A DNA stretch of 64,000 bases, from contig NZ_CANMUW010000003.1 of NCBI RefSeq assembly GCF_947501225.1, positions 310,001-374,000 of the forward strand. The letters are read 5' to 3'. The notes below the pieces were generated by a model. That model was not told the origin of the DNA. It saw only the letters and a program-made list of their open reading frames with translations, and ran no database searches. The stretch is from an uncultured Shewanella sp. (GTDB taxonomy: Bacteria; Pseudomonadota; Gammaproteobacteria; Enterobacterales; Shewanellaceae). Made by a program: the position numbers and the translations under genes. Positions 1 through 8,904 of the stretch are shown piece after piece (positions within the stretch are counted from its first letter, which is position 1; each line of letters begins with the position of its first letter).

Positions 1-513
1 TTAGCGGCGCTTTTTCTACTCCTGCCCCTGCTGCGTAACGGCTTGCAGCTGGGCTCAGGGTACAGCCTGTTTGCCGCTATCTGCATGTTGGTGCTGCTTA
101 TTCTACCCGTTATCTGTGTCATGTTGGATAACATTACCGCGCCGTTATGGCAGCAATATGCACTGGGCGCTCAGGCGCTGGGGGTTAGCCCCGAGCAAAC
201 TTATGTGCATGTGATTTTACCCCGTTGCAGGGTCAACATCTGTGGCGCGGCGTTGCTCGGGTTTAACCGGGCTATCGGAGATACTATGCTGCCTTTGATG
301 CTGGCAGGTAATGCCACGCAGTTGCCTTCAGGCGTTTTCGATGCGATTCGAAGCCTGACCGCGCATATCGCCTTGGTGATCGCGACCGATCAAGGTAGTG
401 AAGTCTATAACTCACTGTTTGCCGCCGGCATGCTGCTGTTAATATGTAGTGCTTGTATCTGCTTGCTATCACGTCATCTTGTGGGGCGACACCAGTTGGT
501 GCAGTCGAGATGA
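1..513 (+). CDS. pstC: Phosphate ABC transporter permease, PstC-type (5' end missing)
   Basis: Inner-membrane permease subunit of a Pst-type phosphate importer. The frame is open to base 1, so the start lies outside the window and only about 170 C-terminal residues are seen. They contain hydrophobic segments, the cytoplasmic coupling loop that contacts the ATPase (GAQALGVSPEQ), and the stretch IGDTMLPLMLAGN, which resembles the end of Pst permeases. Its TGA overlaps the ATG of the next permease by 4 bp, indicating translational coupling. The family call is firm. Phosphate as the substrate is inferred from all three linked components. Confidence 0.8.
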   Translation, partial: LAALFLLLPLLRNGLQLGSGYSLFAAICMLVLLILPVICVMLDNITAPLWQQYALGAQALGVSPEQTYVHVILPRCRVNICGAALLGFNRAIGDTMLPLMLAGNATQLPSGVFDAIRSLTAHIALVIATDQGSEVYNSLFAAGMLLLICSACICLLSRHLVGRHQLVQSR

Positions 514-1409
514 GCCGTCTTATAGGTTATTGGGGCAAGCTGTGTGCCCTTGCGTTAATGAGTGTCATGATGACTCTGATAGGTTTCATCATGTTCAAGG
601 CTCTGCCGACGTTAGAGCTTCGACTCTTCTTCGGTGATACGCCGCCACTTGCCGCAGTGCTTGGCCGACAACCCGTATGGGAGGGAATATGGCCCGCCTG
701 TGTAGGTACGCTTACCGTGGTTTTTTCTGCGGTAACTCTGGCTTCGTTGCCAGGAGTTGCCAGCGGTATCTGGCTCGCTGGTGCGCCGGACAAGCCCGCT
801 CAGAAACTGTTTAGCCTGGCCGTCGATATTCTGGCCGGGATCCCATCCATCCTGATGGGCTTGTTTGGCTTTAGCCTGATTTTAATTCTGCGCAGCAGCT
901 TCTTTCCCGAGGCTAATGCGAGCCTGCTGCTTGCGGCGAGCTGTCTGGCTCTGCTGATCCTCCCCTATATTGCCTGCGCGACGCAAAACGCCTTGATCAG
1001 CTTGCCAAAGCAGCTGACTGTCACGGGAGCCGCCTTAGGGATGACCCAGTGGCAAATCACTTATCGTCTGCTGCTGCCGCAAGCGGGGAGGGGAATAATG
1101 AGTGGACTCATGCTGGCGATAGGCAGGGCGGCTGAAGATACCGCCGTGATAATGTTAACCGGCGCCGTTGCAAATGCGGGATTACCCGCTGGATTACTGC
1201 AGCGATTCGAAGCCCTGCCATTCACCATTTTTTACTACAGTGCCCAGTATCAATCTAAGCAGGAACTCAGCATGGCTTTCGGCGCAGCATTAGTCCTGCT
1301 TACGCTGACCAGCGTTATCTTTACCCTGCTCGCCGCACTTGTGAGGCGCCCTAACCTTAGTATGTTTAGAGTGGCCAGTGGCCATTTAAGGAGTGTAAGT
1401 GTCAGATGA
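510..1409 (+). CDS. pstA: Phosphate ABC transporter permease, PstA-type
   Basis: Second permease of the importer, 299 aa with about six membrane segments. The ATG at 510 was chosen because it sits in the ATGA overlap with the upstream permease; an in-frame start 57 bases earlier would run deep into that gene. The coupling loop (GAALGMTQWQITYRLLLPQA) and the following stretch RAAEDTAVIMLTG match the PstA family. The gene ends 11 bp inside the ATPase gene. With pstC and pstB it forms an operon. No PstS binding protein is seen on the visible side, and no phoU follows pstB. Confidence 0.85.
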   Translation: MSRLIGYWGKLCALALMSVMMTLIGFIMFKALPTLELRLFFGDTPPLAAVLGRQPVWEGIWPACVGTLTVVFSAVTLASLPGVASGIWLAGAPDKPAQKLFSLAVDILAGIPSILMGLFGFSLILILRSSFFPEANASLLLAASCLALLILPYIACATQNALISLPKQLTVTGAALGMTQWQITYRLLLPQAGRGIMSGLMLAIGRAAEDTAVIMLTGAVANAGLPAGLLQRFEALPFTIFYYSAQYQSKQELSMAFGAALVLLTLTSVIFTLLAALVRRPNLSMFRVASGHLRSVSVR

Positions 1410-2124
1410 TGTGAGAGATCCGCAAGGTGATCTAATTGGACACATGCGGGGAGTCACTATTCGTTTTGCCGCTAAAACCGTACTCAGGGATGTGAATATA
1501 CGGTTGCACAAGGGACAGTTACATATGTTGAGCGGTCCCTCAGGCTGTGGCAAGACGACCCTGTTGCGGGCATTGAACAGGCTTAACGACTGTTTCGACA
1601 AGCATGAGGTGAACGGCAATATCTGTCTGAAGTTGTCAGCAGGTGAGATCGATGTCAATCAGCTTGCCGATAAACAGCTGCCTCTGCTGCGCCGCAAGGT
1701 CGGCATGGTATTTCAAAACCCTAACCTGTTACCGGGTAGCATCATAGAGAACCTGACATTGCCGCTTAAGGTCGTGGCGGGATTAGATTCGACTCGAGCC
1801 ATGGCACGCTGTGAGGAGGTGTTGATGCAGGTGAGGTTATGGGATGAGGTCAAGGAGAGACTCAATGCCGATGCCACCTCGCTATCCGGCGGCCAGCAGC
1901 AAAGGTTATGCCTGGCCAGAACCTTAGTACTTGAGCCTGAGATACTGCTGCTGGATGAACCTACCGCTTCTCTCGATCCATATAATACCGAGGTGATAGA
2001 GCAGTTGTTGGCGTCATTGAAGCAGCAGTACACCATGGTGATGGTGTCACACTGTCCCGCCCAGACTAAGCGGCTGGCGGATAAGAGCTTCAAGCTGGAG
2101 CGGCAGCAGGTTATCAGTGAGTAG
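1399..2124 (+). CDS. pstB: Phosphate ABC transporter ATP-binding protein, PstB-type
   Basis: Cytoplasmic ATPase that powers the importer, 241 aa. Walker A is GPSGCGKTT (about residues 49-57), the ABC signature is LSGGQQQR, and Walker B runs into DEPTASLDP; the run after the signature is typical of PstB. The GTG start at 1399 is supported by AAGGAG ending 5 bases upstream. The gene overlaps the end of pstA by 11 bp. It is last in the operon and is followed by a hairpin with a T run. The usual phoU is absent downstream, so this may be a secondary Pst set. Confidence 0.87.
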   Translation: MSDDVRDPQGDLIGHMRGVTIRFAAKTVLRDVNIRLHKGQLHMLSGPSGCGKTTLLRALNRLNDCFDKHEVNGNICLKLSAGEIDVNQLADKQLPLLRRKVGMVFQNPNLLPGSIIENLTLPLKVVAGLDSTRAMARCEEVLMQVRLWDEVKERLNADATSLSGGQQQRLCLARTLVLEPEILLLDEPTASLDPYNTEVIEQLLASLKQQYTMVMVSHCPAQTKRLADKSFKLERQQVISE

Positions 2125-2173
2125 TTTCCTCCTCTCAAGCCAACATCTGCAATTAAGCTTATCCAATAGGTTT

Positions 2174-2223
2174 ACCACCGAAACAATTAACCATCAGTGA
2201 TCGTGTATCATAGGTGGTTTTTT
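2174..2223 (+). terminator. Probable terminator of the pst operon
   Basis: ACCACC at 2174-2179 pairs with GGTGGT at 2213-2218, followed by a run of T. An inner TGAT/ATCA stem lies within the long loop. It starts 50 bases after the pstB stop. Confidence 0.5.
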
Positions 2224-2270
2224 ATTATCTGAAGTACGCTTTCTGAAGTATATGATTGTCGCCTGATTAA

Positions 2271-2471
2271 GTAACACAAATTGCCCTGTCCGCCGATGCG
2301 ACACTTAACATCAGTCACGAACTCTTTATCGAGCTCGTCATAGGTAGTGCCGGGTTATCGGACCTGCTGTTTTCCGGTGAGATGAGTATTGAGGGAAGTA
2401 AGCTCGGGCTGGTAAATTTTCTTACCTTGCTGGATAAGCCTGAAGGTGTGTTTAATATCGTGACGCCCTAG
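2271..2471 (+). pseudogene. 3' remnant of an alkyl/aryl-sulfatase gene (SCP2-like C-terminal domain)
   Basis: An open frame of about 66 codons with no start and an in-frame TAA just upstream (2268-2270). Its translation reads like the extreme C-terminus of linear alkylsulfatases (metallo-beta-lactamase superfamily, SdsA/BDS1 type): ADATLNIS, then DLLFSGEMSIEGSK, then a terminal LLDKPEGVFNIVTP and stop. In intact enzymes this is the SCP2-like lipid-binding domain, preceded by about 550 residues that are absent here. A good hairpin still follows the stop. This looks like the tail of a deleted gene. The family assignment is from recalled consensus. Confidence 0.7.
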
Positions 2472-2480
2472 CTTCACATC

Positions 2481-2515
2481 GATGAGCCCATCATCTACCG
2501 GGCTCATCTTGTTCA
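2481..2515 (+). terminator. Hairpin terminator after the alkylsulfatase remnant
   Basis: GATGAGCCC (2481-2489) pairs perfectly with GGGCTCATC (2500-2508) across a 10-base loop, with a T-rich tail. It also lies just past the stop of the opposing methyltransferase gene, so it may serve both strands. Confidence 0.6.
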
Positions 2516-2552
2516 TTTAACCCTCTACTCTTTAACCATTAACCTTTGATTC

Positions 2553-3566
2553 TTAATCGATCTTAAGGGCAACGATCTTAAGTGGGTGGTTACCGTCAAA
2601 GGAGGGGAAGTCTTCATGGCAATTAATCCAGCTATGGCCGGTTACCGTTCGTCCCTGTTTTTCGACGCAACGAACCAGTGCATTAAACCAGCTTTCGCGT
2701 TCGACCTTAGCCACATTGTTGCAACAGACTATGGTGCCCCCCCTCTTAGTGGTTAACAGCGCCGGCTTGAACAGGCTCTGATAATCGTTGATCAGATCCA
2801 CTATCCCGAATGGGCTCTTGGCAAAACGTGGTGGATCGAGAAAGACCAGATCGAATTGGGTCGCCGGAAGCTTAGGGTAGGCGGGAAGCTTCTGGTTACG
2901 TCGTCCACCGACTTTGAGGCCGGCGAGTTGGCGTAGTGCCGGGAATGCATCGCTCTGAATGAACTCACAGACCTGGCTGACACCGTTGAGCTCGGCGTTT
3001 TTCCTGCCCGCTGCCAGTGCGAATGAGGAGAAGTCTACGTTGACGACTCGCTTGGCGCCGCCGACTGCCGCCGCTGTACCTATGCCGCAGGTATATGAGA
3101 ATAGGTTGAGTACCGTCTTGTCCCTGCTGTTAGCCTTAACAAATTCACGACCGACTCGCATATCCAGAAACAGCAGCGGGTCTTGCCCTTCGTGGCGCAG
3201 TTTAGTGGTGAACTTGATGCCGTTTTCCTGCATCACCTGATCCGATTGGGCGAAGCTCTCTGTTTCAGCATCCAGGCTATTGAGCACGCGAGAGTTTTTG
3301 TTCGAGCGATCGTTATAGACGATTGGCAGTTCGGCTAACTGCAAGAGTGAGGTTCGGAGCTGCTTGAGCTCATCTTCGCTCAGTGTTTGATGAAAGGTCT
3401 GAATCAGCCAAGCATCGCCATACCTGTCGATATTTAAGCCATTAACCCCCTCGACCGTACCATGGAATACCCGGAAGCAGTCGGTATTGTCAGCCTTAAA
3501 TCGGGCTAAGAGGTCTTGACGCTTTTCTAAAGCGTTGGCGAGTAGTGATGGAATCGACATGGTCAT
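2553..3566 (-). CDS. Class I SAM-dependent methyltransferase, RlmI-like
   Basis: A 337-aa protein related to the 23S rRNA cytosine methyltransferase RlmI/YccW, but without the N-terminal PUA domain expected there. Visible motifs: the SAM-binding loop NLFSYTCGIGTAA (about residue 155), the acidic loop VVNVDFSS, and the catalytic DPPRFAKS. The Asp-Pro-Pro motif is typical of RNA or protein N- and C-methyltransferases. Transcribed alone. The likely substrate is RNA, but the base modified cannot be read from sequence, so no symbol is given. Confidence 0.8.
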   Translation of the reverse strand: MTMSIPSLLANALEKRQDLLARFKADNTDCFRVFHGTVEGVNGLNIDRYGDAWLIQTFHQTLSEDELKQLRTSLLQLAELPIVYNDRSNKNSRVLNSLDAETESFAQSDQVMQENGIKFTTKLRHEGQDPLLFLDMRVGREFVKANSRDKTVLNLFSYTCGIGTAAAVGGAKRVVNVDFSSFALAAGRKNAELNGVSQVCEFIQSDAFPALRQLAGLKVGGRRNQKLPAYPKLPATQFDLVFLDPPRFAKSPFGIVDLINDYQSLFKPALLTTKRGGTIVCCNNVAKVERESWFNALVRCVEKQGRTVTGHSWINCHEDFPSFDGNHPLKIVALKID

Positions 3567-3746
3567 AATGCTCGTATTAACTGCCGAAGATAGCCGGCAA
3601 GTACTAAATTTGCGCGCATGATAGCAAACATCAGACGATAAATAACCTAGACTCGTTATCGGGGGCTAATTCCCCTCACCTTTTTGACAGCTTACCGTGC
3701 TTAGGCCGTTTAGCAGTGAGCACAGAGAATATGAAGAGTAGACCGG

Positions 3747-4325
3747 ATGAAAATAGTACTGGTACATGGGATCTTCAATACAGGCAGTGTGCTTTACTGG
3801 ATGAAACGCCAGTTAGAAGCGCAGGGGTATGAGTGTTTCACGCCGACTATTGCACCGCTCGATGGTCGCCACGGCATCGAATATGCCAGTGCGAGCCTCA
3901 AGCAGCAGATAGAGGCGCGCTTCGGTGATAAGGAGCCGATCAGCCTGGTAGGTTTCAGTATGGGAGGGATCGTCGTTCGCCACTACCTGCAGATGCTCGG
4001 CGGCGCCGGGCGCACGGTAAACTTTTTTACCCTGTCGACACCCCATAGAGGCAGCTACTGGGCCTATCTTCCCTATCCGTCGAAGGGGATGAGGCAGCTC
4101 AGGCCCGGGAGCAAGCTGTTGCGAACTCTCGATGCCAACGATGCCAGCCTGGAGGGGGTCAATGTGTTTTCATACTGGACGCCGATAGATTTCACCATAG
4201 TGCCCAGCTCCAGCTCTTTCTGGCCGGTTGCTGAGAATAAAAAATTCTTTATCCTGCTGCACCTGTCGGTCATCTTCAGCCGAAAAATCGTTAACGAGAT
4301 CCTGGGGCAACTCAATCAGAGTTAA
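3747..4325 (+). CDS. Small lipase/esterase-like alpha/beta hydrolase
   Basis: A 192-aa protein of the lipase/PGAP1-like alpha/beta-hydrolase group. It opens with a strand and oxyanion turn (MKIVLVHGIFNTG) and carries the nucleophile elbow GFSMGG at residues 69-74, with Ser71 as nucleophile. A late LLHLSVIFS segment (about residues 171-179) supplies a plausible catalytic His. No signal peptide is seen, so it is probably cytoplasmic. It stands alone between the methyltransferase and rarD. The natural substrate is unknown; lipid or carboxylic ester hydrolysis is inferred from fold only. Confidence 0.75.
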   Translation: MKIVLVHGIFNTGSVLYWMKRQLEAQGYECFTPTIAPLDGRHGIEYASASLKQQIEARFGDKEPISLVGFSMGGIVVRHYLQMLGGAGRTVNFFTLSTPHRGSYWAYLPYPSKGMRQLRPGSKLLRTLDANDASLEGVNVFSYWTPIDFTIVPSSSSFWPVAENKKFFILLHLSVIFSRKIVNEILGQLNQS

Positions 4326-4383
4326 ATGCCGTTAACCATAGCTGGCAAGAGCAACTTTCTCCAGCCATTACCTCCTCCAGCCA

Positions 4384-5307
4384 TTAGTTGTGCCGTCTGT
4401 GGGTAAATACCCTCAGGCTGGGCAAGGCCTCCAGCGAGCAGAGAAGTAGTCCTGTCCAGATCAGCGCAAAACTTATCGCCTTTACCTGATCGAAGTGCTC
4501 ATTGAACAGGAGTACGGCTAACAGGAAGTGCATGCTGGGTTCGATATATTGCATCAGGCCTATCATAGACAGGCTGGTGCGGCTGATGGCTAAGGCGAAG
4601 AAGATTAGCGGTAACAGGGTAACCGGCGCCGTCCCCATATAGAGCAGCAGTTGTGACAGTTCACCATTGATCGCAACGCTCTGATCTGAACTCCATAACC
4701 AAATGATGTAGAGCGCCGCAAACGGCATTAACAGCATGGCTTCTAAGGTCACCGATGTCAGCGAGTCGAAACGGATAAACTTCTTACACAGCCCATATAG
4801 GGCAAAAAATCCCCCCATGCTAAGCGCCAGCCAGGGCAGCTCACCATAGCTGTATACCATGTAGCCGATACCAGCCACCCCCAGCATGACGGCCGCTTTC
4901 TGAGCCGGGGTGAGCCTATCTTTGAGAAAGAGTACGCCTAGTCCGATGGCGAAGAGGGGGTTGATAAAGAAGCCCAAACTTGCCGCTAACACCTGGCCGT
5001 GGGTGATAGCCCAGGTGAAACTATACCAGGAGACGCACATGATAAGTGTTGCCAACCCGCACAGCGCGAGGGAGCGTTTATCGGATAACACCTGCTTCAG
5101 TGTCGGCATTTTGCGACGCAACAGCACAAAGACCAATGCCATAAAGGGCACGGAGAAGAGAATGCGAAATGCCAGCATCTCATTGATAACTGCGCCGGGG
5201 ATGAATTGATAGTAGAGCGGCATCAAGCCCCATAGAAGGAATGAAAGAGCCGCGAGGGAGTTACCCTGAACAGATGAGTGAACTTGACCGATAGGAGTAG
5301 ATTGCAT
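4384..5307 (-). CDS. rarD: RarD, EamA-family inner-membrane transporter
   Basis: A 307-aa polytopic protein with about ten membrane helices in two EamA-type halves. Typical RarD landmarks are the N-terminal GLMPLYYQFIPG, then AFRILFSVPFMALV, and a late LMQYIEPSMHFLLAV. The family was named for a chloramphenicol-sensitivity phenotype in Pseudomonas; its true substrate remains unclear. It is monocistronic and divergent from the FG-GAP gene, with about 350 bases between them. Confidence 0.88.
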   Translation of the reverse strand: MQSTPIGQVHSSVQGNSLAALSFLLWGLMPLYYQFIPGAVINEMLAFRILFSVPFMALVFVLLRRKMPTLKQVLSDKRSLALCGLATLIMCVSWYSFTWAITHGQVLAASLGFFINPLFAIGLGVLFLKDRLTPAQKAAVMLGVAGIGYMVYSYGELPWLALSMGGFFALYGLCKKFIRFDSLTSVTLEAMLLMPFAALYIIWLWSSDQSVAINGELSQLLLYMGTAPVTLLPLIFFALAISRTSLSMIGLMQYIEPSMHFLLAVLLFNEHFDQVKAISFALIWTGLLLCSLEALPSLRVFTHRRHN

Positions 5308-5656
5308 ATGCCAGCTGTTTGAGATGAATTAAGGTCGTAAAACGCGGCAATTCTCTCATTGAATCGAGCGAGGGGATGTGAGGCAGATCACTCAAATATA
5401 TCGACTCTTTCCGGAAACCTGTTTATTTAATTGCAGTGTAAACAGTGTGTTGGTGAGATTTGGGGAGAAGGTTACCCAAAGGTTTACCCCCTGTGGTGAT
5501 ATTATCTGCATCATCGAAAGCCTATTGGGGCCCGCTTAGTTTGTAACAGTCCGTTAACCGAGCTTCCATTTCTCTTCAGAGTCGATAGATTATACCGATT
5601 GGTATTAGTCGTTAGTTATATTTCTATATTCATGATTGAAAGGGAGTCGGCAATTA
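5308..5656. other. Divergent intergenic region, rarD / FG-GAP gene
   Basis: About 350 bases with no convincing coding frame. It must hold the promoters of both flanking genes. The only distinct element seen is the near-palindrome ATACCGATTGGTAT at 5592-5605, which recurs at 44125. Confidence 0.6.
5592..5605. repeat. Near-palindromic motif ATACCGATTGGTAT, copy 1
   Basis: Arms ATACC and GGTAT flank a 4-base centre. The same 14 bases occur at 44125-44138, and the identity extends downstream in interrupted form (T, then GTCG). Both copies sit 35-55 bases upstream of a start codon on the plus strand. It could be a regulator site or a small dispersed repeat. Confidence 0.55.
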
Positions 5657-7207
5657 ATGGGAAGTATGGGAAAAGGATTTACAGAGCGGGCTCTGGTGAT
5701 TGCGGTGGGTCTGACCTCTCTGCTGAGTTCTCTGGGGGCTATTGCCGCCGATGGAGATGAGCCGGTCACTATTGAGGAGCATGCCATTCAGGCGCCGTTT
5801 AAACTGACTCACCCTGTGCTTCCGGTCGACCTTCTTGCCGAAGAGGGGAAGGAGCTTGTCACCTTTGGCGTGGATGATAATCGACAAAAGTGGTTAGGGA
5901 TATACAGATTAAACACAGAGAATCAACGTTATAGCCTATATCAGAAGTTACTGCTGCCACCTTCGTTTTACTCTTTCGATATCAGCGATGAGAGTGACGA
6001 TAGCCGGAAGAAACAGGCTCTCTACTTTCTCTCGAGTGAGCATCTGGTTCAGTATGTGCCGGAAAACAGTGCCGCCCCCTTCAAAGTCATCGCTCAGATC
6101 CGCTCAATTACCTTGAAAAAACGCCCGGATTTCATCAGTCGTGGAGAGTTTGTACGGGACCTTAATGGCGATAAACGTGCCGATATTCTGATCAGCGATT
6201 TTACTCAGGTCAGGCTGCTTATCGCCAGAGAGGGAGGCGAATTTGAAGATCAGACCCTGCCTATCACCCCGCAGGTTAATGTGGACAACCGTGGCGCAGA
6301 ATATATCGAATCTACCCTCTATGTCAGCGATGCCGATTTCGATGGACGTGAGGATATCATCAAGATTGCCGAAGGTGAGTTAGAGGTATATTCACAGGAT
6401 GATACCGGTATGTTTAACCCCGTGCCCGGCTATATCCCCGTCAGGCAAGCTATCAGTGGTGTCGATTGGTGGAACAAGCGTGATGCCTTCGGTGAGCCGT
6501 TAGATCAAAGCTCACTGGTATACAGGAAGGTGGAGGAGGTCAGGGATGTTAACAGGGACGGTATTACCGATCTTGTCCTCAGGTACACCAAGAGCTCGGG
6601 GGTACTCGACAGGGTCAACGATTATGAGCTGTTTCTCGGTGAAAACCGGCAGGGTAAGCTGGTATTTCCGGCTAAGGCGAGCAGTGTTGTGCGCGCCGAG
6701 GGGACGTTGACGGATCTTGAGTTTATCGATATCGATAATGATGACAAGCTCGAGGTGATGGTGGCAGGTTTCGATATCGGGTTATCACAGATCATCGGCG
6801 CGCTGGTATCGGGGAGTATCGATCAGGATGTCCATCTGTTTAAGATGGACAGTAACAATCACTTCCCCGCCAAACCCAATGTAACCCAGGAGGTCGAGCT
6901 CAGCTTTAGCCTGACCTCGGGTCAGAGTGGCAGTCCTGTCGTTGAGCTTGCCGATATCAACGGTGATGAGTTACAGGACCTCCTGCTCTCAGACGGTACA
7001 GACAGATTAAAGATATTTCTGGGGGCTCGAGACGGCAAACTGTTTGAGAGTCGCAGCGAGCAGTTTGATACCCTATTGCCACAGGAGGGAGGCATGCTGT
7101 CCAGTGATGATCTCAATGGCGATGGTAAAGACGACCTCTTGATTAAGTTCGGACGTCAGGACGACGATAAGTTATTAAACCAATTTAAGGTACTCATCTC
7201 CCGTTAG
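5657..7207 (+). CDS. Secreted FG-GAP/VCBS-repeat protein
   Basis: A 516-aa exported protein. The ATG at 5657 was preferred because AGGGAG lies 11 bases upstream and it leads straight into a signal peptide ending near GAIAADG. The body carries at least six Asp-rich Ca-binding-like loops of FG-GAP/VCBS type: DLNGDKRADILI, DADFDGREDIIK, DVNRDGITDLVL, DIDNDDKLEVMV, DINGDELQDLLL and DLNGDGKDDLLI. Such repeats build beta-propellers in periplasmic or surface proteins. No enzyme domain is seen. It is probably transcribed alone. The role is unknown; binding or adhesion is only inferred. Confidence 0.75.
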   Translation: MGSMGKGFTERALVIAVGLTSLLSSLGAIAADGDEPVTIEEHAIQAPFKLTHPVLPVDLLAEEGKELVTFGVDDNRQKWLGIYRLNTENQRYSLYQKLLLPPSFYSFDISDESDDSRKKQALYFLSSEHLVQYVPENSAAPFKVIAQIRSITLKKRPDFISRGEFVRDLNGDKRADILISDFTQVRLLIAREGGEFEDQTLPITPQVNVDNRGAEYIESTLYVSDADFDGREDIIKIAEGELEVYSQDDTGMFNPVPGYIPVRQAISGVDWWNKRDAFGEPLDQSSLVYRKVEEVRDVNRDGITDLVLRYTKSSGVLDRVNDYELFLGENRQGKLVFPAKASSVVRAEGTLTDLEFIDIDNDDKLEVMVAGFDIGLSQIIGALVSGSIDQDVHLFKMDSNNHFPAKPNVTQEVELSFSLTSGQSGSPVVELADINGDELQDLLLSDGTDRLKIFLGARDGKLFESRSEQFDTLLPQEGGMLSSDDLNGDGKDDLLIKFGRQDDDKLLNQFKVLISR

Positions 7208-7296
7208 CGGATATGTAAAGGGCTTTGGTCACTGACTGTTGAGCCCTTTAGACTGCGGTGCAGGACAAGAAACAGAACCGTCGGGTTAACAAATAG

Positions 7297-7318
7297 CAGC
7301 GCCGTGAGGCGCTGTTTC
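7297..7318 (+). terminator. Probable terminator after the FG-GAP gene
   Basis: CAGCGCC (7297-7303), loop GTGA, GGCGCTG (7308-7314), then TTTC. A further inverted repeat, AAAGGGCT/AGCCCTTT (7217-7249), precedes it but lacks a T run. Confidence 0.5.
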
Positions 7319-7470
7319 AGCCCGGATTTACTTTTCCATTCTCTTTATCACAAATCTATAAGTTTCATTACCCTCTATTACTCTCCCTTACAGTTCTTGA
7401 CGCTCGTTATTGGTCATAAGTAACAACCAGGTAAATGGTTATAACAATTGGTGAACAGAGGGAGTTTATT

Positions 7471-8841
7471 TTGAAAACATCTTTTTTATGGCAGACACTC
7501 ATCCTATCAGGTGCGTTGCTGGGGATGACAGGGTGTAGCAGTGATGATGAGGACACTACGTCAGATGCGAGCTATATTCAGTTTTATAACGCTTCGCCTA
7601 ACAGCACGGCGGCCCGGCTTTCGATGGATGAATATGAGTATACCGGTGTGGATTTCGCCGACTCCATGGCGAGGTACTCCTACACTACGGGAAGTGTGGA
7701 GTTGGCCATTATCGGAAATGATGAGCACGGGGATGATCTGACCATCTATGAACAGAGTCTGGAGATGGTAGATGGTGAAGAGCACCTGTTCATGCTGGTG
7801 GGTGATTACCACTCTCCCGAGTTTTGGGATATTAGTTATCAAAGAGGGGAGATGGATGAACTGAACAGCGATGAGGATGAGGATTACAGCAAGATGCAAC
7901 TCCTGGTTGCCCATGCAGCGATGAATAGTGCGGGGTTCGATGTCTATATCGGCATAGAAGGGAGAGAGTTTATCGATGCAACCTTGCTGGGCGAGGTGAA
8001 CTATAAGGAGTACTCCGACTCTGTGATATTCGACACGGGAGACTATACCCTCTACCTGACTGAGCCCGGCTCCAGAGAACCGATTTACACGACGGCGAAT
8101 ATGTCTCTATCGACTAATACCGTCTATAAGTTAATTATCCGGGAGAGCTTCGGGCCCGGAACTCCCGGCATCACCATAGACAGTGTCGACTCAACCTCGA
8201 CGCCTGTAAACTACGCCAATATCGATGCCCATGCCGAGTTCAGGGTGTTTAACGGCCTGAGTGAGCAGGGGAGTATCGACGTAGAGATGACGAGTCATTC
8301 AAGTGCCATTGAGCTTGCTGGTATCGCAGTGGGTCAGGTCTCAGAGTTCAGAGAGATAGCGTTCGATGATTACGGGGTGAGTATTGAGGCTAGCGACTCG
8401 GCAGAGGTGCTCGCGAATAACCTTCTGGTGACCTTTAATCAGGATGAAAGTCGCTCCATCTTTGTCTATCAGGATGAGGAGGGAGGGGTGAAAGGGATGA
8501 CCTTTACCCAAGATCTCAGACCCAGGGCATTCGAGTATCAGATGAACTTCGCAAACCTGGTGCACGAGTTCGAGGATCTTACCGTATATTTCGTCCGCTC
8601 CAGTGAAACCATAGAGTCGGCTGAGTATAAGCTGGATGATGTCGACTTCGCCGAGTTGAATGCGCTGACCATACCGTCAGGGGAGTATGAGATAAGTGTC
8701 GTTCAGCAAGATGACAGTGATAACCTGACCCTGCTCTACCAGTCCGAGCTGCTCACGCTGGAGGGAGGAGGGCATTACTCTATGGCCCTGATCAAGGATA
8801 GTACTATGTCGTTAGGATATAAGCTGTCTCTGTTTCAATAG
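7471..8841 (+). CDS. DUF4397-type lipoprotein
   Basis: A 456-aa lipoprotein. The TTG at 7471 was chosen because AGGGAG lies just upstream and the product then begins with a compact signal sequence ending GMTGC, giving lipidated Cys22; an ATG 36 bases earlier would lengthen the signal without benefit. The body has repeated beta-rich modules beginning like YIQFYNASPNS and EFRVFNGLSEQG, the pattern of DUF4397 domains. It is acidic and has no catalytic motif. It may be functionally related to the FG-GAP protein upstream, though about 260 bases and a hairpin separate them. Confidence 0.7.
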   Translation: MKTSFLWQTLILSGALLGMTGCSSDDEDTTSDASYIQFYNASPNSTAARLSMDEYEYTGVDFADSMARYSYTTGSVELAIIGNDEHGDDLTIYEQSLEMVDGEEHLFMLVGDYHSPEFWDISYQRGEMDELNSDEDEDYSKMQLLVAHAAMNSAGFDVYIGIEGREFIDATLLGEVNYKEYSDSVIFDTGDYTLYLTEPGSREPIYTTANMSLSTNTVYKLIIRESFGPGTPGITIDSVDSTSTPVNYANIDAHAEFRVFNGLSEQGSIDVEMTSHSSAIELAGIAVGQVSEFREIAFDDYGVSIEASDSAEVLANNLLVTFNQDESRSIFVYQDEEGGVKGMTFTQDLRPRAFEYQMNFANLVHEFEDLTVYFVRSSETIESAEYKLDDVDFAELNALTIPSGEYEISVVQQDDSDNLTLLYQSELLTLEGGGHYSMALIKDSTMSLGYKLSLFQ

Positions 8842-8865
8842 GGATTAGAAGCCGTCGCTGCTGAG

Positions 8866-8889
8866 GCAGAGTATTTGCTCTGCTTTTTT
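8866..8889 (+). terminator. Terminator after the DUF4397 gene
   Basis: GCAGAG (8866-8871) pairs with CTCTGC (8878-8883), followed by six T. It lies between two converging genes. Confidence 0.72.
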
Positions 8890-8904
8890 GTTGCCCCCTT
8901 ACTC

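Noticed and set aside
7217..7249. AAAGGGCT/AGCCCTTT as the FG-GAP terminator
   Set aside because: The stem is good but is followed by AGACTG with no T run; the hairpin at 7297 fits better.
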